Source of the DNA: Variovorax davisae
GTDB lineage: Bacteria > Pseudomonadota > Gammaproteobacteria > Burkholderiales > Burkholderiaceae_C
Assembly: GCF_030316845.1 (NCBI RefSeq)
Contig: NZ_JASZYS010000010.1
Span: 1-64,000 of the forward strand
Direction: 5' to 3'
DNA: 64,000 bases
The stretch's first letter is position 1. Every line of letters begins with the position of its first letter. The notes beneath the pieces were generated by a model. That model searched no databases, was not told the DNA's origin, and saw nothing but the letters and a program-made list of their open reading frames with translations. A program made the position numbers and the translations under genes. Shown piece by piece: positions 24,256 through 33,157 of the stretch.

Positions 24256-26232
24256 TCAGGGTGCGGCCGCCGCCTGAGTGGCGCTGCCGGCGGGCGGCCA
24301 GGCGACTTCGCTGGCCACCCGCGGCTTGCCGATCGGGGCGGTCGCCTTGCCGATCTGGATCGCGGCCATGTCGGCCTCGCTCGGGTACTGGTTCATGAGC
24401 CAGTAGTCGAACACCCGGCGCGCGATCGGGGCCGCTGCGCCGGCGCCCCAGCCAGCGTTCTCGACGATCAGGGCGACCGCGATCTTCGGGTCGTTGACCG
24501 GCGCGAAGGCCATGAACAGGGCGTGGTCGCGCTGGTGCTCCTCGAGTGCCTTGGCGTTGTACTTGGTGTTTTGTGCCTGCGTCACGGCCTGCGCGGTCCC
24601 GGTCTTGCCGGCCGCCTGGTAGGCGGCGCCGGCGAACACGCCGCGCGCGGTGCCGCCGGTCACGACCGCGGTCAGGCCCTCGCGGATCACCGCGACGTCG
24701 GCCGCCCGGTAGCCGAGGTTGATGGCCGGCGGCTGCTCGACCGGCTTGACCTCGCCCGTGACGGTGTCGCGAATGCCGAGCACCAGGTGCGGCTTGTGCT
24801 TGATGCCGCCGTCGGCCACGATCGCCGTGGCCTGCGCCAACTGCAGCATCGTGAAGGCGTTGTAGCCCTGGCCGATGCCGAGCGAAATGGTCTCGCCGGC
24901 ATACCACTTGCGCTGCTCGGGCCGGCGGTAGGCATTGCGTTTCCACTCGGTGCTCGGCAGCACGCCCCGCACCTCGCCGCCGATGTCGATGCCGGTGATC
25001 TGGCCGAAGCCCAGCGGCTTCATCGCGTCGTGGATCAGGTCCACGCCCATCTCGTTGGCCAGCGAGTAGTAGTAGATGTTGCTCGACAGCTGGATCGAGC
25101 GGCGCATGTCGACGTTGCCGATGTTGCCCTCGGGGCTGCCGAAGCGGTGGCCGCCGAAATTGAAGTAGCCCGGGTCGTTGACCAGCACGCTGGGGCCGCG
25201 CTTGCCGGTCTGCAGCGCCGCCAATGCCATGAAGGGCTTGTAGGTCGAGCCCGGCGGGTAGGTGCCGCGCAGCGCCCGGTTGAGCAGCGGCTTGTCGAGC
25301 GATTCGCTGAGCTCCTTCCAGCTCTCGACATCGATGCCCTCGACGAACAGGTTGGGATCGAAGGTCGGCTTGCTCACGAAGGCCAGGATCTCGCCGGTCT
25401 TGGGATCGAAGGCGACCAGCGCGCCGCGGCGCTCGCCGTACATGTCCTCGATCAGCTTCTGCAGCTTGATGTCGAGCGACAGCATGACCGTGTTGCCGGG
25501 CGTCGCCGGATGGGCCGCCAGCCGGCGCACCGCGCGGCCGCCGGCCGAGGTTTCCATCTGCTCGACGCCGGTCTGGCCGTGCAGCGTCTTCTCGTAGCTC
25601 TGCTCGATGCCGAGCTTGCCGATGTACTCGGTGCCCTTGTAGTTGGCGAGGTCCTCGTCCTCCCAGTCTTCCATGGCCGTCTTCTCGGCCTGGTTGATGC
25701 GGCCGATGTAGCCCAGCACGTGGCTGGCGAGCTCGCCGTGGGGGTAGTTGCGGAACAGCCGGGCCTTGATCTCGACGCCCGGGAAACGGTAGCGCTGGGC
25801 CGCGAAGCGGGCCACTTCCTCGTCGCTCAGGCGGGTGCGGATCGGCACCGAGTCGAAGCTGCGCGAGTCTTCGCGCAGCCGCTTGAAGCGCCGGCGGTCG
25901 CGCGGCGAGATCTCGAGCACTTCGGTCAGGGCGTCGATCGTGTCCTCGAGGTTGCCGGCCTTGGACGGCGTGATCTCGAGCGTGTAGGCCGAGTAGTTGG
26001 ACGCCAGCGTGATGCCGTTGCGGTCCAGGATCAGGCCGCGGTTCGGCACCACCGGCACGATCGCGGTGCGGTTGCTCTCGGCCTGCTCGGCGAGGTCTTC
26101 GTGCCGCACCACCTGGAGGTAGCCCAGCCGGGCGCACAGCAGCCCGAAGCAGACCAGCACGACCGCGCCGATCACGAACACCCGCCGCCTGAAGCGGGAG
26201 AGGTCGGCGGCAACGTTGCGGATCTCGGTCAT
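24256..26232 (-). CDS. mrdA: Penicillin-binding protein 2 (elongasome transpeptidase)
   Basis: A 658-residue class B PBP that crosslinks peptidoglycan during lateral wall growth with RodA and MreBCD. One N-terminal membrane helix (about 18-40) is followed by the PBP dimerisation domain (VPNRGLILDRNGITLASN) and the transpeptidase domain. Catalytic motifs: STYK (Ser329, Lys332), SSN (LSSNIYYYSLA) and KTGT (AAGKTGTAQ). Start ATG 26232 gives MTEIRNVAADLSRFRRRVF. It is the last gene of mreB-mreC-mreD-mrdA on the minus strand. Confidence 0.96.
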   Translation of the reverse strand: MTEIRNVAADLSRFRRRVFVIGAVVLVCFGLLCARLGYLQVVRHEDLAEQAESNRTAIVPVVPNRGLILDRNGITLASNYSAYTLEITPSKAGNLEDTIDALTEVLEISPRDRRRFKRLREDSRSFDSVPIRTRLSDEEVARFAAQRYRFPGVEIKARLFRNYPHGELASHVLGYIGRINQAEKTAMEDWEDEDLANYKGTEYIGKLGIEQSYEKTLHGQTGVEQMETSAGGRAVRRLAAHPATPGNTVMLSLDIKLQKLIEDMYGERRGALVAFDPKTGEILAFVSKPTFDPNLFVEGIDVESWKELSESLDKPLLNRALRGTYPPGSTYKPFMALAALQTGKRGPSVLVNDPGYFNFGGHRFGSPEGNIGNVDMRRSIQLSSNIYYYSLANEMGVDLIHDAMKPLGFGQITGIDIGGEVRGVLPSTEWKRNAYRRPEQRKWYAGETISLGIGQGYNAFTMLQLAQATAIVADGGIKHKPHLVLGIRDTVTGEVKPVEQPPAINLGYRAADVAVIREGLTAVVTGGTARGVFAGAAYQAAGKTGTAQAVTQAQNTKYNAKALEEHQRDHALFMAFAPVNDPKIAVALIVENAGWGAGAAAPIARRVFDYWLMNQYPSEADMAAIQIGKATAPIGKPRVASEVAWPPAGSATQAAAAP

Positions 26233-26297
26233 TGGGATTTGGAGCTTAGGCCGCAGGACGGCCGCAGGCAATGGGCTGCGGACCGCCGGGCAGGCTG

Positions 26298-26819
26298 TCA
26301 GAGTGGTCTGTTGGCGTCGGGTTCCGGCGTTCGGCGCTGCGGCGCCAAAAGAACCAGGCTGACCAGCGGCCACAGGGCCGCTTCCAGCGCCGGCGCCACC
26401 AGCAGCGACCAACCGGGAAAGGCGCCGCCGCCGATCATCCGGATCGCCAGTTCGATCAGGTGCGACAGCGCGAACAGCGGCAGCACCTGCAGGGCCTGCG
26501 AGACCAGCGGGAACCACAGCAGGCGCCGGTGGATCATGGTCGCCAGGAAGCCGAGGGTGGTGTAGGACAGCGCATGCTGGCCGAGCATGGCGGCCTGGTG
26601 CACGTCCATCAGCAGGCCGAACACGAAGGCCGCGCCGATGCCGATGCGCGCCGGCTGGTGCACGCTCCAGAAGACGATCACCAGCGCCAGCAGGTCGGGC
26701 GTCCAGGCGGCGCGGCCGATCGGCACCATGTTGACCAGCAGCGCGACGACCAGGCTGGTCCACATGAACAGCGGGCTGACGGGCAGCAGGAGCTGCTGTT
26801 GGCCGGGGCGCATGATCAT
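26298..26819 (-). CDS. mreD: Rod shape-determining protein MreD
   Basis: A 173-residue inner-membrane protein with about five helices that joins MreC to the elongasome. Start ATG 26819 gives MIMRPGQQQLLLPVSPLF and overlaps the mreC stop (ATGA). The segment FVFGLLMDVHQAAMLGQHAL, with its conserved G(L)LxD, is the usual MreD signature. The gap to mrdA is 65 bases. Confidence 0.92.
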   Translation of the reverse strand: MIMRPGQQQLLLPVSPLFMWTSLVVALLVNMVPIGRAAWTPDLLALVIVFWSVHQPARIGIGAAFVFGLLMDVHQAAMLGQHALSYTTLGFLATMIHRRLLWFPLVSQALQVLPLFALSHLIELAIRMIGGGAFPGWSLLVAPALEAALWPLVSLVLLAPQRRTPEPDANRPL

Positions 26820-27817
26820 CGCGGACCTGCTTCCTTCTTGTCGGTCTTCCTGGCGGCCTTGGCGTCCGCCTTGGCATCCGCCTTGGCGTCGGCCTTGTCG
26901 GCCTTCTTCTTGGCGGCGACCGCCGAGGGCGTGTTGGCCGGCGTGGGCTTCGGCACCGACTGGGCCCCCGTGGGCGCCAGCACCAGCACGTAGCGGGCGG
27001 CCGTGACCTTGGCCAGCGGCTCGCAATGGATGCGTGCGAAGGCCGAGTCGGCGCGGCGCTCGATGCGATCGATCTTCGCCACCGGCAGGCCCGGCGGGTA
27101 GACGCCGTCGACGCCGCTGGTGGTCAGCACGTCGCCTTCCTGGACATCCGAATTGGCCTGCATGAAGCGCAGTTCGAGCCCGCCGCCATGGGCGCTGGCG
27201 TCACCGAAGGCCACGCTGCGGGCGCCGGTGCGCACGTTCTGCACCGGGATCGCGAGGTCGCGGTCGATCACCAGCGTGATCTCGCTGGAGAACGGCTGCA
27301 CCTGCGTCACCTGGCCCAGCACGCCGTGCTCGTCGATCACCGGCGAGCCGGCCGCGATGCCGTTCATGAGGCCCTGGTCGATCACCAGCTTGCGGGTGTA
27401 GGGGTCGGCGGCGTCATACAGCACCTCGGCCGCCCGGCCCGGGGTCTGCGTCACCTGGCGCAGTTCGAGCAGCGAGCGCAGCCGGGCGTTCTCCTGGGCC
27501 AGGGTGTCGGCCTGGCTGGCGCGCTCGGACTGCAGCGCGAGCGCCTTGCGGGCGTCGGCCTCGTGGCCCTGGGCGGTCTGCAGGTCTTCGAGGTAGCGGC
27601 CGCCGCCGACCACCAGCTGCACCGGCTTGAGCGCCAGCCACTGCACCGGATACAGCACCGTGCCGATCGCCAGCCGGATCGGCTGCACGAGGTGGAAGCG
27701 GGCGTCGGCCACCATCAGGAACAGCGCCAGCGCGCTGAAGAAGATCAGCTTGCTCAGCGCCGACGGCCCCTGGTTGAAGAGGGGCGGTGCGGTGCGGTCC
27801 AGAGTGCCGAGCGGCAT
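26816..27817 (-). CDS. mreC: Rod shape-determining protein MreC
   Basis: A 333-residue bitopic protein: short cytosolic N-terminus, membrane helix about residues 23-40, a coiled-coil (HEADARKALALQSERASQAD onward), then the beta-barrel periplasmic domain (GRAAEVLYDAADPYTRKLVI through VEGDVLTTSGVDGVYPPGLP). It scaffolds the elongasome and contacts PBP2. Unusual is the C-terminus, about 35 residues of low-complexity Lys/Ala/Asp repeats (KADAKADAKAD) that extend beyond the conserved domain. The ATG at 27817 gives MPLGTLDRTAPPLFNQGPSA, the common beta-proteobacterial start. Confidence 0.95.
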   Translation of the reverse strand: MPLGTLDRTAPPLFNQGPSALSKLIFFSALALFLMVADARFHLVQPIRLAIGTVLYPVQWLALKPVQLVVGGGRYLEDLQTAQGHEADARKALALQSERASQADTLAQENARLRSLLELRQVTQTPGRAAEVLYDAADPYTRKLVIDQGLMNGIAAGSPVIDEHGVLGQVTQVQPFSSEITLVIDRDLAIPVQNVRTGARSVAFGDASAHGGGLELRFMQANSDVQEGDVLTTSGVDGVYPPGLPVAKIDRIERRADSAFARIHCEPLAKVTAARYVLVLAPTGAQSVPKPTPANTPSAVAAKKKADKADAKADAKADAKAARKTDKKEAGPR

Positions 27818-27870
27818 GACGCGTTATGCCACGAGAGCTGCGCTGTTTGTAGGGGTGGAAAGGGGTTGTG

Positions 27871-27892
27871 GCGGATCCGGCTCCGCCGGACC
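27871..27892. repeat. Short GC-rich inverted-repeat element, second copy
   Basis: A 22-base imperfect hairpin (GCGGATCCGG...CCGGACC) immediately after the 3' end of mreB. It matches 9955-9976 at all but two positions. It may work as a transcript 3'-end stabiliser or be a remnant of a dispersed repeat. Confidence 0.45.
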
Positions 27893-27893
27893 T

Positions 27894-28937
27894 TCACTCG
27901 CTGGTGAAGATGCTTCCTAGGCGGTCCATGCGCTCGAGGGCGATGCCGCAGCCGCGCACCACGCAGGTCAACGGGTCTTCGGCCACCAGCACCGGCAGGC
28001 CGGTTTCCTCGGCCAGCAGGCGGTCGAGGTCGCGCAGCAGGGCGCCGCCGCCGGTCAGCATCATGCCGCGCTCGGCGATGTCGGCGCCCAGTTCGGGCGG
28101 CGTCTGCTCGAGCGCGTTCTTGACCGCGGAGACGATGTTGTTGAGCGGATCGGTCAGGGCTTCCAGCACTTCGTTGCTGCTGATCGTGAAGCTGCGCGGC
28201 ACGCCTTCGCTGAGGTTGCGGCCCTTGACTTCCATCTCCTTGACTTCGGAGCCCGGGAAGGCCGAACCGATGTTCTTCTTGATGACTTCGGCCGTCGGCT
28301 CGCCGATCAGCATGCCGTAGTTGCGGCGGATGTAGTTGATGATGGCCTCGTCGAAGCGGTCGCCGCCGACGCGCACGCTGCCCTTGTAGACCATGCCGCC
28401 GAGCGAGATCACGCCCACTTCGGTGGTGCCGCCGCCGATGTCGACCACCATCGAGCCGCTGGCCTCCGACACCGGCAGGCCGGCGCCGATGGCGGCCGCC
28501 ATGGGTTCTTCGATGAGATAGACCGAGGTGGCGCCGGCGGCTTCGGCCGCGTCCTTGATGGCGCGGCGCTCGACCTGGGTCGAGCCGCAGGGCACGCAGA
28601 TGATGATCCGCGGGCTCGGCGTGAGCAGCGAGCGCGGGTGCACCATCTTGATGAACTGCTTGATCATCTGCTCGGTGATGACGAAATCGGCGATCACGCC
28701 GTCCTTCATCGGGCGGATGGCCTCGATGTTGCCGGGCACCTTGCCGAGCATCGCCTTGGCCTCGCGGCCCACGGCCTGGATCACCTTCTTGCCGTGCGGG
28801 CCGCCTTCATGGCGGATGGCGACGACCGAGGGTTCGTCGAGCACGATGCCCTTGTTGCGGGCGAAGATGAGGGTGTTGGCGGTGCCGAGGTCGATCGCCA
28901 GGTCGGTAGAAAAATACCGACGAAAAGCTCCAAACAT
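27894..28937 (-). CDS. mreB: Rod shape-determining protein MreB (actin-like)
   Basis: A 347-residue bacterial actin that directs lateral cell wall synthesis. Nucleotide-binding motifs are present: IDLGTANTLIFARNKGIVL (phosphate 1), VVDIGGGTTEVGVISLGG (phosphate 2) and TGGGALLRDLDRLLAEETGLP (adenosine). The start MFGAFRRYFSTDLA carries the amphipathic membrane-binding tip. It heads mreBCD-mrdA and is divergent from gatCAB; the 221-base region 28938-29158 must hold both promoters, which I could not place with confidence. Confidence 0.97.
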   Translation of the reverse strand: MFGAFRRYFSTDLAIDLGTANTLIFARNKGIVLDEPSVVAIRHEGGPHGKKVIQAVGREAKAMLGKVPGNIEAIRPMKDGVIADFVITEQMIKQFIKMVHPRSLLTPSPRIIICVPCGSTQVERRAIKDAAEAAGATSVYLIEEPMAAAIGAGLPVSEASGSMVVDIGGGTTEVGVISLGGMVYKGSVRVGGDRFDEAIINYIRRNYGMLIGEPTAEVIKKNIGSAFPGSEVKEMEVKGRNLSEGVPRSFTISSNEVLEALTDPLNNIVSAVKNALEQTPPELGADIAERGMMLTGGGALLRDLDRLLAEETGLPVLVAEDPLTCVVRGCGIALERMDRLGSIFTSE

Positions 28938-29158
28938 TGTGGAATCCTCTGGGGCACGGCATGCGCACCGGCATGCCGTCGCCTTATTTTTGGTCGTGTG
29001 ACGGGTGGTTTGAAACGTTTTTGCGGCAAATGCCGGCGCGTTCGCGGGGGTTGCGGCAAAGGCGGGATAATAACCGAATCCCCTGACAGCTCCGCGTTTC
29101 AGAGCCCTTTTACGGGGTGCGAAAGCACCTCGATCCGGCCCGGAAACGCCAATTTTCG

Positions 29159-29458
29159 ATGTCCCTCACCTCCACAGATATCGCCCGCATCGCCTCGCTG
29201 GCGCGGCTCCAACTGGCCCCCGACGAAAGCGAGCGGATGCGTGGCCAGATCAACGGCTTCTTCGACCTGGTCGAGCGCATGCGCGCGGTCGACACCACCG
29301 GCGTCGAACCCCTGGCCCATCCCGTGGCCGCGATCGAGGACATCACGCTTCGGCTGGCCGAGGACGTGGTGACCGAGCCCAACAACCGCGAAGCCAACCA
29401 GCGCAGCGCGCCGGCGGTCGAAAACGGCCTGTTCCTGGTCCCGAAGGTGATCGAATGA
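29159..29458 (+). CDS. gatC: Asp/Glu-tRNA amidotransferase subunit C
   Basis: A 99-residue subunit that holds GatA and GatB together. Start ATG 29159 gives MSLTSTDIARIASLARLQLA, and the tail VTEPNNREANQRSAPAVENG..FLVPKVIE is typical. Overlaps gatA by 4 bases (ATGA). The complex transamidates Glu-tRNA(Gln) or Asp-tRNA(Asn), needed when GlnRS or AsnRS is lacking; which is the case here cannot be told from this window. Confidence 0.95.
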   Translation: MSLTSTDIARIASLARLQLAPDESERMRGQINGFFDLVERMRAVDTTGVEPLAHPVAAIEDITLRLAEDVVTEPNNREANQRSAPAVENGLFLVPKVIE

Positions 29459-30942
29459 GCGCCGAACTGCACCAGATGGGCGTGGCGGGGCTCGCCCGCG
29501 CCCTGCGCGAGCGCAAGGTCTCGGCGGTCGAGGCCGCCCACCACCACCTGTCGCGCATCCGCGCCCACCAGGATCTCGGCGCCTTCATCGCGATCGACGA
29601 GCAGCTCACGCTGTCCCAGGCCCGCGCCGCCGACGACCGCATCGCCGCCGGCTCGCCCGCGCCCCTCGAAGGCGTCCCGATCGCCCACAAGGACATCTTC
29701 GTCACCGCCGACCTGCCGACCACCGCCGGCTCGCGCATCCTGGCCGGCTACCGCTCGCCCTTCGACGCCACCGTGGTGCGCAAGCTGGCCGAGGCCGGCG
29801 CCGTGACGCTGGGCAAGCTCAGCTGCGACGAGTTCGCGATGGGCTCGGCCAACGAGAACGTCGCCGTGCCGGCGCTCGGCTTCGACCACCCGGTGCCGGT
29901 GCGCAACCCCTGGGACACCGGCCGCATCCCCGGCGGCTCGTCGGGCGGCAGCGCCGTGGCCGTGGCCGCCGGCCTGGCTCCGGGCGCCACCGGCACCGAC
30001 ACCGGCGGCTCGATCCGCCAGCCGGCCTCGTTCTGCGGCGTCACCGGCATCAAGCCGACCTATGGCCGGGCCTCGCGCTACGGCATGGTCGCGTTCGCGT
30101 CCAGCCTCGACCAGGCCGGCCCGATGGCCCGCTCGGCCGAGGACTGCGCCCTGCTGCTGTCGGCCATGTGCGGGCCCGACCCCGAGCGTGACGCGACCTC
30201 GCTGGCCCGCCCGGCGGAAAACTTTTCGCGCCAGCTCGCGGGTTCGCTCGACGGCCTGCGCATCGGCGTGCCGAAGGAGTTCTTCGGCGCCGGCGTGGCG
30301 CCGGGCGTGCGCGCCGCGGTCGATGCCGCGCTGGCCGAATACGAGAAGCTCGGCGCCCGCCGGGTCGAGATCACGCTGCCGCGCACCGAACTGTCGATCC
30401 CGGTCTACTACATCATCGCGGCGGCCGAGGCCTCGAGCAACCTGAGCCGCTTCGACGGCGTCAAGTTCGGCCACCGCGCCAAGGACTATCGCGACCTGGC
30501 CGACATGTACGCCCAGACCCGCGAGGAGGGCTTCGGCGACGAGGTCAAGCGCCGCATCATGATCGGCACCTACGTGCTCTCGCACGGCTACTACGACGCC
30601 TACTACCTTCAGGCGCAGAAGGTGCGCCGCATGATCGCCGACGACTTCCAGCAGGCCTTCGCGCAATGCGACCTGATCGCCGGCCCGGCCGCGCCCAGCG
30701 TGGCCTGGAAGCTCGGCGAGCACGGCGGCGACCCGGTGGCCGACTACCTGGCCGACATCTTCACCCTGCCCGCCTCGCTGGCCGGCCTGCCCGGCATGAG
30801 CGTGCCGGCCGGCTTCGACGGCGGCCTGCCGGTCGGCCTGCAGCTGATCGGCAACTACTTCGCCGAGGCGAAGCTGCTCAACGCGGCGCACGCGTTCCAG
30901 CAGGCGACCGACTGGCACCTGCGCACCCCGGCGGGCTTTTGA
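29455..30942 (+). CDS. gatA: Asp/Glu-tRNA amidotransferase subunit A
   Basis: A 495-residue amidase-signature protein that frees ammonia from glutamine. Catalytic Lys79 (PIAHKDIF), the cis-Ser at 162 (GGSSGGSAVAVAAG) and the nucleophile Ser186 (TDTGGSIRQPASFCG) are visible. The distinctive GatA pieces KPTYGRASRYGMVAFASSLDQ and EEGFGDEVKRRIMIGTYVLS separate it from the AtzE and AtzF amidases later in the window. It is the middle gene of gatCAB. Confidence 0.97.
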   Translation: MSAELHQMGVAGLARALRERKVSAVEAAHHHLSRIRAHQDLGAFIAIDEQLTLSQARAADDRIAAGSPAPLEGVPIAHKDIFVTADLPTTAGSRILAGYRSPFDATVVRKLAEAGAVTLGKLSCDEFAMGSANENVAVPALGFDHPVPVRNPWDTGRIPGGSSGGSAVAVAAGLAPGATGTDTGGSIRQPASFCGVTGIKPTYGRASRYGMVAFASSLDQAGPMARSAEDCALLLSAMCGPDPERDATSLARPAENFSRQLAGSLDGLRIGVPKEFFGAGVAPGVRAAVDAALAEYEKLGARRVEITLPRTELSIPVYYIIAAAEASSNLSRFDGVKFGHRAKDYRDLADMYAQTREEGFGDEVKRRIMIGTYVLSHGYYDAYYLQAQKVRRMIADDFQQAFAQCDLIAGPAAPSVAWKLGEHGGDPVADYLADIFTLPASLAGLPGMSVPAGFDGGLPVGLQLIGNYFAEAKLLNAAHAFQQATDWHLRTPAGF

Positions 30943-30957
30943 TGGCGAAGAACTGAC

Positions 30958-32445
30958 ATGAGCGAAATCAACACTTTCGAAGCCGCGCAAAGCGGCCGCC
31001 CGACAGGCCCGCTGGTACGCGGCTACGAAGTCATCATCGGCTTCGAGACCCACGCCCAGCTCTCGACCGCCTCGAAGATCTTCAGCCGGGCCTCGACCGC
31101 CTTCGGCGCCGAGCCCAACACCCAGGCCTGCGCGGTCGACCTGGCGCTGCCGGGCACGCTGCCGGTGATGAACAAGGGCGCCGTCGAGCGCGCCATCAAG
31201 CTCGGCCTCGCGCTGGGCTCGACGATCGCGCCGCGCAGCGTGTTCGCGCGCAAGAACTACTTCTACCCCGACCTGCCGAAGGGCTACCAGATCAGCCAGT
31301 TCGAGATCCCCGTGGTGCAGGGCGGCTCGGTGAGCTTCTTCGTCGGCGACGAGCCCAAGACCGTGCGCCTGGTGCGCGCGCATCTCGAGGAAGACGCCGG
31401 CAAGTCGCTGCACGAGGACTTCGTCGGCCAGTCGGGCATCGACCTGAACCGCGCCGGCACGCCGCTGCTGGAGATCGTGACCGAGCCCGACATGCGCTCC
31501 ACCGCCGAGGCCGTGGCCTATGCGCGCGAGCTGCACAAGATCGTCACCTGGATCGGCATCTGCGACGGCAACATGCAGGAAGGCAGCTTCCGCTGCGACG
31601 CCAACGTGTCGGTGCGCCGGCCCGGCGACAAGCTCGGCACCCGGCGCGAGATCAAGAACCTGAACAGCTTCAAGTTCATGCAGCAGGCGATCGACTACGA
31701 GATCCGCTGGCAGATCGAGGAGATCGAGGACGGCCGCGCGATCCAGCAGGCGACCGTGCTGTTCGATCCCGACAGCGGCGAGACCCGCGCGATGCGCACC
31801 AAGGAAGACGCCGCCGACTACCGCTATTTCCCCGACCCCGACCTGCCGCCGCTGGCGATCGCCGCCGACTGGATCGAGCGCGTGCGCGCCGACATGCCCG
31901 AGCTGCCGCGCGCGATGGCCGAGCGCTACGTGCGCGAGCACGGCCTGTCGGACTACGATGCCGCCCAGCTCACCCAGAGCCCGGCCCTGGCCGCCTACTT
32001 CCAGGGCGCGGTGGCCGCCGGTGCCAATGCCAAGCTGGCGAGCAACTGGATCACCGGCGAGATCGCGCGGCGCCTGAACCAGCAGGACATGGCGATCACC
32101 GAGGCACCGGTGACGGCGCCCCAGCTGGCCCGGCTGGTCGCGCGCATCGGCGACGGCACGATCTCCAACAGTGCGGCGCGGCAGGTGTTCGACGCCCTCT
32201 GGACCGGCGAAGGCCAGGACGTCGATGCGGTCATCGAGGCCAAGGGCCTGAAGCAGATGAGCGACTCGGGCGCGCTGGAAAAGATCATCGACCAGGTGCT
32301 CGCGACCAACGAGAAGAACATCGCCGAATACCGCGCCGGCAAGGACAAGGCCTTCAACGCGCTGGTCGGCCAGGTCATGAAGGCCAGCCAGGGCAAGGCC
32401 AACCCGGCCCAGGTCAATGCGCTGCTGAAGGCGAAGCTGGGCTAG
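30958..32445 (+). CDS. gatB: Asp/Glu-tRNA amidotransferase subunit B
   Basis: A 495-residue subunit that binds the mischarged tRNA, phosphorylates it and transfers ammonia. Signatures: YEVIIGFETHAQLSTASKIF, the kinase region RKNYFYPDLPKGYQISQFE, the DANVSVRR segment, and the C-terminal YqeY/tail domain with IDQVLATNEKNIAEYRAGKD. 15 bases separate it from gatA. Confidence 0.97.
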   Translation: MSEINTFEAAQSGRPTGPLVRGYEVIIGFETHAQLSTASKIFSRASTAFGAEPNTQACAVDLALPGTLPVMNKGAVERAIKLGLALGSTIAPRSVFARKNYFYPDLPKGYQISQFEIPVVQGGSVSFFVGDEPKTVRLVRAHLEEDAGKSLHEDFVGQSGIDLNRAGTPLLEIVTEPDMRSTAEAVAYARELHKIVTWIGICDGNMQEGSFRCDANVSVRRPGDKLGTRREIKNLNSFKFMQQAIDYEIRWQIEEIEDGRAIQQATVLFDPDSGETRAMRTKEDAADYRYFPDPDLPPLAIAADWIERVRADMPELPRAMAERYVREHGLSDYDAAQLTQSPALAAYFQGAVAAGANAKLASNWITGEIARRLNQQDMAITEAPVTAPQLARLVARIGDGTISNSAARQVFDALWTGEGQDVDAVIEAKGLKQMSDSGALEKIIDQVLATNEKNIAEYRAGKDKAFNALVGQVMKASQGKANPAQVNALLKAKLG

Positions 32446-32452
32446 GGGCGGC

Positions 32453-33136
32453 TCACTTCGACTTCTGGGCCGCCGACGTGTTCGCGGTCCAGAGCGGCGC
32501 GAGCTTGGCCTGCTCCTCGTCGAAGCGCGCGTTGACGCGCTTCTTCTCGTCTTCCTGCTCGCCGATGAAGCGGTTCTGGACCGCCACGCTGCGGGCGATG
32601 TCCTCGGTCCGTCGCCGCAGCGCATCGGGCGCCTTGGCCGGGTCTTTCTTGTAGAACTCGAGCTCGTCGTCGACCCGCTTGCGGTCCTCGCCGAGTTCGG
32701 CCAGCCGTTTGCGGGCGGCCTGGATCACGACGTCGATCTGCACCAGCGCCTCGGCGCGCTCCCGGTCGTGGGCCGCGGGGTTCGGGTAGCGCACCAGCAG
32801 GGCGCGCTCGCGCCGCCGCTCCTCCACCAGCCGGGCCGCCTGCAGCTGCGCCGCCCGTTCACGGTCCTCGCGCTCGGCCTGCTCGCGCGCGGTGTAGGAG
32901 GGCTCGACCATGCGGCGCGTGGTGCCGCTCGGGTTGAGTTCGCGCTGCTCGCGGTCGAGGCAGTCGGGGATCGGCCGGTCGGCGGTGATCGTCCGGCCCT
33001 TGGCGTCGGTGCAGCTGTAGATGCCCGCCGCATTGGGCGCCCCGCGCGCGCCGGACCCTTGTTGCGCGTGCGCCATGCCGGCTGCGGCCAGCGAAAGGGC
33101 CAGGAATGCCTTCAGTGCTTGGGTGCTCGCCAACAT
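32453..33136 (-). CDS. Secreted DUF4124-like coiled-coil protein
   Basis: A 227-residue exported protein. A signal peptide (about 1-24, ending AQQ) is followed by a short DUF4124-type motif (AGIYSCTDAKGRTITADRPIPDC), two cysteines that could form a disulfide, and then about 140 residues of charged helix (ERERAAQLQAARLVEERRRE onward) likely to be a coiled coil. No enzyme motif. Its start is 21 bases after the pyrE stop on the same strand, so it is transcribed after pyrE. Function unknown. Confidence 0.8.
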   Translation of the reverse strand: MLASTQALKAFLALSLAAAGMAHAQQGSGARGAPNAAGIYSCTDAKGRTITADRPIPDCLDREQRELNPSGTTRRMVEPSYTAREQAEREDRERAAQLQAARLVEERRRERALLVRYPNPAAHDRERAEALVQIDVVIQAARKRLAELGEDRKRVDDELEFYKKDPAKAPDALRRRTEDIARSVAVQNRFIGEQEDEKKRVNARFDEEQAKLAPLWTANTSAAQKSK

Positions 33137-33157
33137 CGGTCCTTCAGACGGGTTGAA

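Noticed and set aside
24256..26232. Class A penicillin-binding protein
   Set aside because: There is no glycosyltransferase domain; the layout is that of PBP2 (class B).
29110..32625. Very long open frame (over 1100 codons) opposite to gatA and gatB
   Set aside because: High GC and codon bias keep the antisense frame open; the gatCAB proteins are unambiguous on the plus strand.
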